Shown here: piece after piece, positions 9,357 to 17,002 of the stretch
How the letters are laid out: every line of letters starts with the position of its first letter
Numbering within the stretch: position 1 is the stretch's first letter
Origin: Segatella copri
Lineage (GTDB): Bacteria; Bacteroidota; Bacteroidia; Bacteroidales; Bacteroidaceae
DNA: 64,000 nt
NCBI RefSeq assembly: GCF_009494395.1
Contig: NZ_VZCB01000099.1
Span: forward strand, 1-64,000
Direction of reading: 5' to 3'
Translations under genes and position numbers: made by a program
The notes under the pieces: model-generated
Seen by the model: only the letters and a program-made list of their open reading frames with translations
What the model was told of the DNA's origin: nothing
Databases searched by the model: none

Positions 9357-10529
9357 ATGACGGCATTTGCATACTATCGTTTGCCTTATCTTCATCACGC
9401 TCATTATGTGGTGCAGCATGAGGGTGAGCCGGAAGTTCTCTCCTCTGTGGCAGAACTGAATGGTAAGGAGGGGTTTGTAATAGCTCCCTTCTCGCCATCC
9501 AGCGATTGTCCTGTGCTTTTGATTCATCCTGATGAAAGCAAACTGATTGCTGTGGGGAACGAAAATGGCCCTGAAGAGAAGGCTCCGCAATCCTCTCCCG
9601 ATGGGGCTGAAAATGCATCCCGACGTAGCTCTTCATACGTCGGGACGCAGCCAGAACTGCATCGGGACGCAGTAAACGCTACGTCGGGACGTAATTTTGA
9701 GGCCTACGCCAGAGAGTTTGAATGCTTTCATCAGCAGTTATCCGAAGAGACATTCAGCAAGATTGTTTTGGCAAGAAAAGTTTCTCTGGTGAGTGATAAA
9801 ATCAGAATTAAAAAGATAGATAGCGTTGATGCTCAGGATGTTGCGTCTTTAAAGGCGCTTTTCCTGAAAACCTGCCGTATGTATCCTCGTCTTTTCGTTG
9901 CCTTGGTTTATACTTCCCAATCGGGTATGTGGCTGATGGCAACTCCGGAAATCTTGCTCAAGGGGGAGGGAGATGAGTATCAGACGATGTCTTTGGCAGG
10001 TACGCAAAAGGCGGAGCCTTCCCGAACCATTGCTGATTATCCGGTAGAGGGCGTGGAATGGTCGGAGAAGAACAGGGATGAGCAGCAGTATGTTACGGAT
10101 TATATCGAAGACTGCATCAAGGGCTTTGCTGGGGATTACAGACTGAAAGGTCCGTATACCACGATGGCTGCCAATCTTTATCATCTCCGTACCGATATCT
10201 CTTTCAGATTGCTGGATAAAGGCAGATTGGGGGATGTGCTCAATGCTTTGTATCCTACGCCTGCAGTCTGTGGTATCCCAAAGGATGCGGCTCGCCGGTT
10301 CATATTGCAGCATGAGCTTCATTCCCGTAAATACTATAGCGGTTTTGTCGGTCCGATTTCTTCGCAGGGAAAGACCCATCTCTTCGTTTCTCTCCGCTGC
10401 ATGAACATCTTGCAGGATAGCATCTGTGAACTATATGCCGGTGGTGGATTGCTCAAGGAGAGCGAGATGGAAAAGGAGTGGAAGGAAACTGAAGCTAAAA
10501 TGCAGACAATCAGACGGGTTTTGCTTTAG
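9357..10529 (+). CDS. menF: Isochorismate synthase
   Basis: This 390-residue enzyme converts chorismate to isochorismate, the entry step of menaquinone synthesis. The C-terminal chorismate-binding domain shows FSKIVLARKVSLV, MATPEILLKGEGDEYQTMSL, ALYPTPAVCGIPKDAARRF and the final FVSLRCMNI / YAGGGLLKESEMEKEW block with the metal-binding glutamates. Between the N-terminal domain and this core lies an in-frame insertion of about 40 residues encoded by several near-copies of the word CGTCGGGACG (9616-9694). The gene follows menI by 3 nt. Assignment to menaquinone rather than siderophore synthesis rests on the adjacent menD and menB. Confidence 0.93.
   Translation: MTAFAYYRLPYLHHAHYVVQHEGEPEVLSSVAELNGKEGFVIAPFSPSSDCPVLLIHPDESKLIAVGNENGPEEKAPQSSPDGAENASRRSSSYVGTQPELHRDAVNATSGRNFEAYAREFECFHQQLSEETFSKIVLARKVSLVSDKIRIKKIDSVDAQDVASLKALFLKTCRMYPRLFVALVYTSQSGMWLMATPEILLKGEGDEYQTMSLAGTQKAEPSRTIADYPVEGVEWSEKNRDEQQYVTDYIEDCIKGFAGDYRLKGPYTTMAANLYHLRTDISFRLLDKGRLGDVLNALYPTPAVCGIPKDAARRFILQHELHSRKYYSGFVGPISSQGKTHLFVSLRCMNILQDSICELYAGGGLLKESEMEKEWKETEAKMQTIRRVLL
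9616..9694. repeat. CGTCGGGACG repeat cluster inside menF
   Basis: Four related words occur within 80 bp: ATCCCGACGTAG (inverted), TACGTCGGGACGCAG (9636-9650), GCATCGGGACGCAG (9659-9672) and TACGTCGGGACGTAA (9680-9694). The reading frame stays open across them. Confidence 0.75.
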
Positions 10530-10537
10530 CAGAATTG

Positions 10538-10585
10538 GCAATTGTTAATTATTAATTGTAAATTATATTATATTATAAATTAGTT
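10538..10585. repeat. AT-rich repeat between menF and menD
   Basis: The menF-menD gap is almost pure A/T and contains overlapping TTAATTATTAATT words like those in the gpsA-lysS gap. No gene or clear terminator is seen. Confidence 0.45.
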
Positions 10586-10588
10586 TTC

Positions 10589-12367
10589 GTGTTTAGTAAT
10601 ATCGATAATGTCAATATCCTGACGGGTGTTCTCGCATCTCATGGTGTGAGAAGAGTAGTGGTTTGTCCTGGAAGTCGTAATGCGCCCATCGTACATAATC
10701 TTAATGAGATGGATGGCATTACCTGCTATCCAGTCACCGATGAACGCAGTGCGGGATTTGTGGCTATGGGTATTGCCTTGGGTAATCCGTCACCGTGTCC
10801 GGATCCGGTAGCGGTCTGTGTTACTTCCGGCTCTGCATTGCTCAATCTCTATCCGGCAGTCTGTGAGGCTTATTATCAGAAGTTGCCAATCATCATCATT
10901 TCGGCAGATAGACCGGAGGCTTGGATAGGTCAGCAGGATGGACAGACCCTGCCGCAGGCTCATGTCTTCGGTACGATGGTGAACAGAAGCGTGAATCTTC
11001 CAATCGTATCCAACGAGGAGCAGGCTTGGTATTGTGAACGGTTGGTGCATGAAGCGGTCATCGACTGCGTGCACCGCAAGATAGGTCCGGTACATATCAA
11101 TATCCAGCTTTCTGAACCTCTCTATCAGTTTACGGTAGACAAGCTGCCGAAAACTCATTGGGTGGATTACGTGAAGACCAATCTCTTTGGCGGCAGTTTC
11201 CATTACGGTGATATGCTTGATTTTCTGAATGCCAGAAAGCCGATGATCGTGGTGGGACAGGATTATCCATGCAGTCAGCTTTACGGTATCAAGCAGATTG
11301 ATTCGTGGGCAGTTACGCTCATCGAACCGACGGCTTTAGGTACGTCAAGCGAGGATCCTGCATGTCGGGAATTTTCCAGCAATCTCCTGGTTACCAATTT
11401 CGATGAAGTGCTGAATAAGGTGGGGGATAACGGGGATTATATGCCCGATTTTATTCTCTATGTAGGAGGCACCCTGGTGAGCAAGCGCCTCAAGCTGTTC
11501 CTTCGCCTTGCCGTGAAGAAAGGTGCTAAGGTGTGGCGGGCAAGTACTGTTGGTGATTACATTGATACTTTTATGCGTATTGACCGTATCTTCCAATGCG
11601 ATACCACACTGCTGGCGGATGCCATGACCTCTTACGATCGGGTTTATCGGGATGAAGTGGATGTGTATAAGGAACGTTGGGAGAAAGCCCTGTTGGCGGC
11701 TAAGCGTCATGCTTTCGATTATGAACCGTCTTTCAGCAGTATGGCTGCCGTAAAGGTTTTCCAGACGGAATATCTGGCTCATTCGCTGGATGATACCCGT
11801 GAATGCCGTCTCTTCTACGGCAACAGTATGGCAATTCGACTGGCTTGTATCTACGCCCGTCAGTACGTGCATTGCAATCGTGGCGTGAATGGTATCGAGG
11901 GTTCGCTATCTGCAGCTGCGGGCTTGTCTATCTATCTTTCGGAATATCATCATCCTGATGCCAGGAGCCAGCAGAAGGTTTTCTGCGTGTTGGGCGACCT
12001 GAGTTTTTTCTACGATCAGAATGCCCTCTGGAATCAGAATCTCAATGGCAGTCTTCGCATCTTGCTCTTGAATAATGGCGGCGGAGCCATCTTTGCCAAG
12101 TTCAAGGGATTGAAAGAAAGTTCTGCACGCGAGAAACTGGTGATGGCTGAGCATTGCACTTCTGCTTATCACATCTGTCTGGCACAAGATGTAGCCTATC
12201 AGAATGCTGATGATATGAAGTCGCTCTGTGAGGGCATCGATTGGCTCATCCATACCGAGTCAAGCAGACCGATGCTTCTGGAGGTTCTTACGGATATAGA
12301 AACAGATAATCAGGTTCTGGATGAATATTATAATAGTTTAGAGTTATCATCAGAGAAAGAAGGATGA
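10589..12367 (+). CDS. menD: 2-succinyl-5-enolpyruvyl-6-hydroxy-3-cyclohexene-1-carboxylate synthase
   Basis: This 592-residue thiamine-diphosphate enzyme joins isochorismate and 2-oxoglutarate. N-terminal signatures are VVVCPGSRNAPI and VTDERSAGFVAMGIAL (the ThDP-activating glutamate region), followed by CVTSGSALLNLYPAV. The C-terminal ThDP/metal site is seen as VLGDLSFFYDQNAL...LLLNNGGGAIF. The start appears to be GTG at 10589 (MFSNIDNVNILTGVL), since no in-frame ATG precedes the conserved N terminus. It is separated from menF by 59 bp of AT-rich repeat but lies in the same strand and pathway order, so it is probably in the same operon. Confidence 0.95.
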   Translation: MFSNIDNVNILTGVLASHGVRRVVVCPGSRNAPIVHNLNEMDGITCYPVTDERSAGFVAMGIALGNPSPCPDPVAVCVTSGSALLNLYPAVCEAYYQKLPIIIISADRPEAWIGQQDGQTLPQAHVFGTMVNRSVNLPIVSNEEQAWYCERLVHEAVIDCVHRKIGPVHINIQLSEPLYQFTVDKLPKTHWVDYVKTNLFGGSFHYGDMLDFLNARKPMIVVGQDYPCSQLYGIKQIDSWAVTLIEPTALGTSSEDPACREFSSNLLVTNFDEVLNKVGDNGDYMPDFILYVGGTLVSKRLKLFLRLAVKKGAKVWRASTVGDYIDTFMRIDRIFQCDTTLLADAMTSYDRVYRDEVDVYKERWEKALLAAKRHAFDYEPSFSSMAAVKVFQTEYLAHSLDDTRECRLFYGNSMAIRLACIYARQYVHCNRGVNGIEGSLSAAAGLSIYLSEYHHPDARSQQKVFCVLGDLSFFYDQNALWNQNLNGSLRILLLNNGGGAIFAKFKGLKESSAREKLVMAEHCTSAYHICLAQDVAYQNADDMKSLCEGIDWLIHTESSRPMLLEVLTDIETDNQVLDEYYNSLELSSEKEG

Positions 12368-12402
12368 TCCATCCTTTCTGAAAGTAACCTGAAAGTAATC
12401 AT

Positions 12403-12435
12403 AAAGTTCAAAGTTCAATAATCAAAGTTCAAAGT
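12403..12435. repeat. AAAGTTCAAAGT direct repeat before menB
   Basis: Two exact copies of AAAGTTCAAAGT (12403-12414 and 12424-12435) fill the menD-menB gap, and the second ends just before the menB ATG. Related AACTTT words occur near 14980. Confidence 0.6.
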
Positions 12436-12437
12436 AA

Positions 12438-13259
12438 ATGAGAGAATGGAAAAAGATAGAAGGTTTTGATTTCAAGGAAATCATCTTCGAGGAGTATAAT
12501 CACATTGCTAAGATTACCATCAATCGTGAGCGTTATCGCAACGCCTTCACTCCATTGACTACCTGGGAGATGGCGCAGGCTTTCAACTACTGTCGTGACT
12601 GTCTGGATATCCGTGTGGTTATCCTGACGGGTGCTGGCGACAAGGCTTTCTGTGCCGGTGGAGATATGCATGTGAAGGGTAGAGGTGGATATGTTGGCAA
12701 CGATGGTGTGCCTCGTCTCAACGTGCTTGATGTACAGATGCAGATTCGTCGTTTGCCAAAGCCTGTTATCGCCATGGTGAACGGTTATGCCATCGGTGGT
12801 GGTCATGTGCTTCATGTGATGTGCGACCTGACCATCGCTTCAGAGAATGCCATCTTCGGACAGACTGGTCCTAAGGTAGGAAGCTTCGATGCAGGTTTCG
12901 GTTCTTCTTATCTGGCAAGAATGGTTGGTCAGAAGAAGGCCCGTGAAATCTGGTTCCTCTGCAAGCAGTATTCTGCGAAGGAGGCAGAAGAGATGGGAAT
13001 GGTCAACAAGGTGGTTCCTCTCGACCAGTTGGAAGATACCTGCGTAGAATGGGCTGAAATCATGATGGAGCGTTCTCCTTTGGCTCTCCGTATGATCAAG
13101 GCTGGCTTGAATGCTGAGTTGGATGGTCAGGCTGGTATTCAGGAGTTGGCTGGTGATGCAACGATGCTCTATTATACCATGGATGAGGCTCAGGAGGGTG
13201 GCAAGGCTTTCCTGGAGAAGCGCAAGCCTCGTTTTGAGGATTATCCTCAGTTCCCATAA
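12438..13259 (+). CDS. menB: 1,4-dihydroxy-2-naphthoyl-CoA synthase
   Basis: A 273-residue crotonase-fold enzyme that closes the naphthoate ring from o-succinylbenzoyl-CoA. Signatures are [26 protein letters not shown], the oxyanion-hole segment [15 protein letters not shown], and [20 protein letters not shown], which is characteristic of MenB within the crotonase family. The C-terminal [16 protein letters not shown] is likewise typical. It is the last gene of the plus-strand menaquinone group; menC, menE and menA are not in this window. A terminator hairpin follows. Confidence 0.97.
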   Translation: MREWKKIEGFDFKEIIFEEYNHIAKITINRERYRNAFTPLTTWEMAQAFNYCRDCLDIRVVILTGAGDKAFCAGGDMHVKGRGGYVGNDGVPRLNVLDVQMQIRRLPKPVIAMVNGYAIGGGHVLHVMCDLTIASENAIFGQTGPKVGSFDAGFGSSYLARMVGQKKAREIWFLCKQYSAKEAEEMGMVNKVVPLDQLEDTCVEWAEIMMERSPLALRMIKAGLNAELDGQAGIQELAGDATMLYYTMDEAQEGGKAFLEKRKPRFEDYPQFP

Positions 13260-13293
13260 ATGGCAGAGTGAGTAATCGAATATAAGGATATAT

Positions 13294-13338
13294 AAACCAT
13301 ATAGGATGCCTTCGGTCATCTTGTATGGTTTATTTTTT
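13294..13338 (+). terminator. Terminator of the menaquinone operon
   Basis: AAACCATATAGGATG pairs with CATCTTGTATGGTTT (one mismatch plus G-T pairs) around an 8-nt loop, followed by a run of T. It sits 35 nt after the menB stop codon. Confidence 0.75.
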
Positions 13339-13410
13339 TTCTTCACTATGGATGCTGGATGAAAACCAATAGGGGGAAGATGAAGATAAATGGGAAATGT
13401 ATGAAAATAA

Positions 13411-13440
13411 AAAAGCCAACCTCTAATACTAGAGATTGGC
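13411..13440 (-). terminator. Terminator of tRNA-His
   Basis: On the minus strand GCCAATCTCTA pairs with TAGAGGTTGGC around a short loop and is followed by TTTTTTATTTT, 18 nt after the tRNA 3' end. Confidence 0.75.
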
Positions 13441-13457
13441 AATCTTAATGCTTTATG

Positions 13458-13532
13458 GGTGGAAGGTGGGACTCGAACCCACGACATTCAGAACCACAAT
13501 CTGACGCTCTAACCAACTGAACTACGTCCACC
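13458..13532 (-). tRNA. tRNA-His (GUG)
   Basis: The minus strand folds as a cloverleaf: D arm with AGTTCAGTTGGTTAGAGC, anticodon stem CAGAT/GTTCTG with a GTG anticodon, T arm GTGGG-TTCGAGT-CCCAC. The extra 5' G (position -1) opposite C73, diagnostic of tRNA-His, is encoded. CCA is not encoded. Acceptor pair 6:67 reads C:U, a mismatch. Confidence 0.95.
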
Positions 13533-13571
13533 ATGTTAGCTTGCTTAATTGTTATTTCTTTTAAGCGAGTG

Positions 13572-13603
13572 CAAAGGTACTACATTTTTTTGAATCCACC
13601 AAA
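13572..13603 (-). promoter_or_regulatory. Promoter of tRNA-His
   Basis: On the minus strand TTTG (13600-13603), 20 nt, and TACCTTTG (13572-13579) form a near-consensus promoter whose start would fall about 30 nt before the tRNA 5' end. Confidence 0.65.
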
Positions 13604-13647
13604 TTTTTTCTAAACTTTTTTCTGAAAAACTTCATTTTTCTGTAAAA

Positions 13648-13699
13648 AAATAGCATTTCCCCTTAAAACTGCAGTTTTTTTGATGGGAAAATGCTATTT
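13648..13699 (-). terminator. Terminator after secG
   Basis: AAATAGCATTTTCCC and GGGAAATGCTATTT pair around an internal loop on the minus strand and are followed by a T-run, just after the secG stop codon. Confidence 0.7.
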
Positions 13700-13715
13700 A
13701 TAAGTTTACAAGCTA

Positions 13716-14120
13716 TTACTTAGCAGGGCTAGCTGGTACTGTTGGAGTTGCTGCTTTCTGAGCATCTGCTGCACCATTAGCTGCTGGGGCTGCTTTCTGA
13801 GCACCTGCTGCAGCATCCTTGCTAGCACCTGGCATAGCAGGAAGAGCAGTCTGCTCCTGAGTTGCACCTTCCATAACGCTGCTTTCGCCAGCTGCCTGAG
13901 GTGCTACATAAGCACAAACTATGCTGATAACTACCATGGCACCAGCGAGACCCCATGTTAATTTCTCTATAATGTCGGTTGTCTTACGAACGCCCATGAT
14001 AGAGTTTGTTGAAGAGAAGTTACTTGCAAGTCCACCTCCCTTTGATTCCTGGATGAGCACGATGAAAATCATCATGATTGCTACCAGGACGATTAATACT
14101 ACAAATAATGTGTAAGCCAT
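13716..14120 (-). CDS. secG: SecG, preprotein translocase subunit
   Basis: A 134-residue inner-membrane protein. The first ~70 residues contain two hydrophobic segments (FVVLIVLVAIMMIFIVLIQ and LAGAMVVISIVCAYVA) separated by the SecG loop ESKGGGLASNFSSTNSIMGV. The remaining ~60 residues are an Ala/Pro/Lys-rich low-complexity tail beyond the usual core. It assists SecYEG-dependent export. It is the last gene of the minus-strand group that also holds the TPR protein, LptE and the sigma-54 activator. Confidence 0.92.
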   Translation of the reverse strand: MAYTLFVVLIVLVAIMMIFIVLIQESKGGGLASNFSSTNSIMGVRKTTDIIEKLTWGLAGAMVVISIVCAYVAPQAAGESSVMEGATQEQTALPAMPGASKDAAAGAQKAAPAANGAADAQKAATPTVPASPAK

Positions 14121-14148
14121 TTTTTAAAACTAGTTTTATTTATTATTT

Positions 14149-14955
14149 TTATTTGTTATTTTTATTATTTCCGTTTAACATCAGTTTCTCGAGAAATCTT
14201 AGCTGGTCCACATAGTAGGCACTCTTGTGTGGATGCTGCTTGTAGAGTCGCTCGATAATTTGATAAGCTCGTTCATACTTGCCCTGTTTGATGTAGATGC
14301 GGGCGAGGGTTTCTGTAAATACACCACTATTTTCAGTTTGTTCCTCGTTGTCATTGTCATCTTCCAGCTGAGGCGTGTATTCAGGCTTGTATTCCTCTCC
14401 TTGCTGTATCTTTGGCAATTTGAATCCTCCATCTTCCATGAAGTCATCAATCAGACTGATGGTTCTTGAAGGTTTCTCTTCTTCTTCATGATCTTCAGTC
14501 TCCATCAGATAAGCTACATAATCAACAGCTGCATCTGCTGGTGTTGGCTTGCGCTTTTCTTTCTTGGCTTCCTTTTCTTCAGCATCTGTCGGTATAGAAC
14601 CCAGGAAACTGTCGATAAGATCGCTTGTGCGGTCTGCCTTAGATGCATTGTGCAAGTTGCTTTTTGCTGCTTCTCCTTGGGTAGGATAAGCCTTGCTCTT
14701 TTCCCCGTAGTTCTCTTTTTTGAACTGATAGTGCGCTGCCTCAACCATTTCGAAGATGACTTTTCGGTCGGTTATGTAGATAGCAGCACGGCGTAGTTCT
14801 TCATCGAAACTAGGGTCGTGGAGTAGGTACAGGTTTTTCAACATCAAGAGGCGAGCCGTTTGATAATAGGGGTATAGAGCCAAGAGGGCGCGCAAATCAT
14901 AGAGCGTCTCCCGGTTCATTTCCTCTGGGTGTTGTATCAATCTGCTTAATTCCAC
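14149..14955 (-). CDS. TPR-like protein of the lptE-secG cluster
   Basis: A 268-residue soluble protein with no signal peptide. The N terminus (LYDLRALLALYPYYQTARLLMLKNLY) is helical; the middle is acidic and low in complexity (DDNDNEEQTEN); the C terminus (ETLARIYIKQGKYERAYQIIERLY) is a clear tetratricopeptide-type helical pair. The function is unknown. Its constant company with secG and lptE in Bacteroidota, as I recall, suggests a link with envelope biogenesis, but nothing in the sequence proves it. It precedes secG by 28 nt and is separated from lptE by 102 bp that contain short repeats. Confidence 0.75.
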   Translation of the reverse strand: MELSRLIQHPEEMNRETLYDLRALLALYPYYQTARLLMLKNLYLLHDPSFDEELRRAAIYITDRKVIFEMVEAAHYQFKKENYGEKSKAYPTQGEAAKSNLHNASKADRTSDLIDSFLGSIPTDAEEKEAKKEKRKPTPADAAVDYVAYLMETEDHEEEEKPSRTISLIDDFMEDGGFKLPKIQQGEEYKPEYTPQLEDDNDNEEQTENSGVFTETLARIYIKQGKYERAYQIIERLYKQHPHKSAYYVDQLRFLEKLMLNGNNKNNK

Positions 14956-15027
14956 GTTGTTCTATTTTATGGTTTATTACTTTAACTTTTAACTTTGAGC
15001 ATTGAAGTCTATGATTAGTAAAGCCCT

Positions 15028-15056
15028 TGAATTTTTTGTTCTTCGCTCTTCACTTT
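15028..15056. repeat. CTTCGCTCTTCACTTT repeat downstream of lptE
   Basis: The stretch GAATTTTTTGTTCTTCGCTC...CACTTT resembles the repeat inside the DUF4837-like gene (18517-18550). It lies directly after the lptE stop codon. AACTTTTAACTTTGAGC words related to the menB-upstream repeat precede it. Confidence 0.5.
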
Positions 15057-15057
15057 A

Positions 15058-15579
15058 TTACCAGTTAGCTACTGTAGCGTTGAATATCTGGTCTACCAAG
15101 TCTTTCACCATCTGGCTAACCAATTCCTCCTGAACAGAAGCTAAACTCTTAGTGGTATCATAGGTCTTTGCTGATGTGAATGACTTTTCGAAGTCCTCCG
15201 TATGTTTCTTGTTATTTGTGAAGCGGACATTGATCGTGATACTTAACTCTGTCTGTGCAGAATAACCTTCAGCAGATACCGACTTGTTGCGCTGTGAATA
15301 TTGGGTGATTTCACCCTCAATCTTCAGGTCGCCATTACGGGAAACCTGTCGCAACTGGGTATTGTTGGCAAATTTGTCTTTCAGCTCGTTGTTGAACATT
15401 GGTCCCATTGGTCCCCAAACATATGAACTTCTGATAGGGAAGTCTGCTATTTGGATGGTCTTTGTCTGGGTATAGTCAATGCTGGCACCGTTGAAGCCGT
15501 AGCTAACGGAACATGCAGTCATGATGCCTATGACCAATGAAATCCCTAATATATATATGTACGCGCGTATATGCTTCAT
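15058..15579 (-). CDS. lptE: LptE-like LPS-assembly lipoprotein
   Basis: A 173-residue lipoprotein with the lipobox segment GISLVIGIMTAC and the mature start CSVSYGFNGASIDY, a pattern typical of Bacteroidota LptE. The mature protein would sit in the outer membrane and act with LptD in lipopolysaccharide insertion. Features in order are the beta-rich TIQIADFPIRSS segment, the NELKDKFANNTQLRQVSRNGDLKIEGEI block and a C-terminal amphipathic helix. Its start overlaps the stop of the sigma-54 activator gene by 4 nt, indicating translational coupling. Confidence 0.85.
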   Translation of the reverse strand: MKHIRAYIYILGISLVIGIMTACSVSYGFNGASIDYTQTKTIQIADFPIRSSYVWGPMGPMFNNELKDKFANNTQLRQVSRNGDLKIEGEITQYSQRNKSVSAEGYSAQTELSITINVRFTNNKKHTEDFEKSFTSAKTYDTTKSLASVQEELVSQMVKDLVDQIFNATVANW

Positions 15580-16895
15580 AATTTATATTTGTTTATTTTT
15601 CGGTAAAGGGTTCTGTCTGATATACCCAATTCCTCGGCGGCTTTCTTTCGGTTGCCATTATTTCGTTCCAGAGCTTTTTCTATCATTTGTTTGCTCAAGT
15701 CATCGAGATTCAGTGAGTCGTTCTCTTTGATTTCTTCTGCCTCGATTTCTTCAGCTTCCGATTGTCCCATTTGGTCAGCTCGGATGATTCCCGGTTCGTG
15801 TCGGATGATTTCTGTGTCATGCCGGATGATTCCCTCTGTTGGTGTGATAGGCTGTGTATTGTCAAACTCTGCTGGATAGCTTGTCGGACTCATGCTCGAT
15901 ACAGAGGATGGATTACCGAATCCTTCTGTTCCTCTTAGCTGACGGGCTTCATCCAGTTGCTTGCGCAATGATCCCACCTCTCTTCGCAGGTCACTCACGT
16001 TTCCTCTTAGTTCGTAAAGAATCTTATAGAGAAATTCTCGTTCGTTTTCATAACTGTGCGAGGTGTTGTTGCTCTGTGGAATGGTGGCAAGTTGAGTAGT
16101 CTCTTCATCGCGTGGGATAAAATGCATGAGTGTCTCCATGTTAATTTCCCGTTCACGACTTAATACAGACATTTGCTCAGTAATGTTTTTGAGCTGTCTC
16201 ACGTTTCCTGGCCACTTGTATTTCAGCATGAGTTTCTTGGCATCTTCTGTCAAGCTGATCTTTGGCAAATTGTATTTCTCGGCCATTTGCATGGCGAAAA
16301 GGCGGAACAACAGTAATATGTCATTTCCTCGTTCGCGAAGTGGAGGCATCTGGATTGGAATTGTATTCAGTCGGTAATACAAGTCTTCGCGGAATCTTCC
16401 TTCGCTGATTGCCTTTCTCATGTTGACGTTGGTAGCAGCAACGATTCGTACATTGGTCTTGCGAATCTCTGTTCCTCCTACGCGGATATATTCGCCCGTT
16501 TCCAGTACTCTCAGCAGTCTTGCCTGAGTCTGTATGGGTAGTTCGCCCACCTCGTCAAGAAATATAGTACCCTTGTTGGCTATACCGAAGTAACCTTCGC
16601 TTTCGCCAATAGCTCCTGTAAAGGAACCCTTTTCATGTCCGAAGAGCTCACTGTCTATGGTGCCTTCAGGAATACTTCCGCAGTTGATGGCAAAATACTT
16701 TTCTCTCTTGCGCGGTGAGTTGTCATGGATCACCCTCGGAATGATTTCCTTACCAACTCCACTTTCTCCGATAATAAGCACAGAAAGATCTGTCGGTGCC
16801 ACCTGTAAGGCAACATCGAGAGCATGATTCAATCCGTCGCTATTTCCGACGATATTGTAGCGTTGTTTTATTTTCTGTAGTTCAGATGTATCCAT
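15576..16895 (-). CDS. Sigma-54-dependent transcriptional activator without receiver domain
   Basis: A 439-residue AAA+ activator. The protein starts almost directly in the AAA+ domain: Walker A GESGVGKE (near residue 43), HEKGSFTGAIGES, Walker B GTIFLDEVGELP and the sensor region. A low-complexity linker with repeated IIRHD/IIRAD words follows, then a C-terminal Fis-type helix-turn-helix (KKAAEELGISDRTLYRKINKY). There is no N-terminal receiver or PAS domain. The sigma-54 contact loop reads GSFTGA rather than GAFTGA. Downstream overlap with lptE places envelope genes under the same transcript; its own targets are unknown. Confidence 0.92.
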   Translation of the reverse strand: MDTSELQKIKQRYNIVGNSDGLNHALDVALQVAPTDLSVLIIGESGVGKEIIPRVIHDNSPRKREKYFAINCGSIPEGTIDSELFGHEKGSFTGAIGESEGYFGIANKGTIFLDEVGELPIQTQARLLRVLETGEYIRVGGTEIRKTNVRIVAATNVNMRKAISEGRFREDLYYRLNTIPIQMPPLRERGNDILLLFRLFAMQMAEKYNLPKISLTEDAKKLMLKYKWPGNVRQLKNITEQMSVLSREREINMETLMHFIPRDEETTQLATIPQSNNTSHSYENEREFLYKILYELRGNVSDLRREVGSLRKQLDEARQLRGTEGFGNPSSVSSMSPTSYPAEFDNTQPITPTEGIIRHDTEIIRHEPGIIRADQMGQSEAEEIEAEEIKENDSLNLDDLSKQMIEKALERNNGNRKKAAEELGISDRTLYRKINKYKL

Positions 16896-16903
16896 TTAGC
16901 TGC

Positions 16904-16911
16904 CAAAATTA
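16904..16911 (-). promoter_or_regulatory. -7 promoter element of the activator-lptE-secG operon
   Basis: TAATTTTG on the minus strand fits TAnnTTTG and lies within 10-20 nt of the activator start codon, implying a very short leader. Confidence 0.5.
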
Positions 16912-17002
16912 CACATTTTTTTTGAAATATCAGCATATATTGCCCAAAAATAGGTCTTTTTTAACGTTTACCTAATTCTTGGGCATCATATTTTGCTTTA
17001 AA

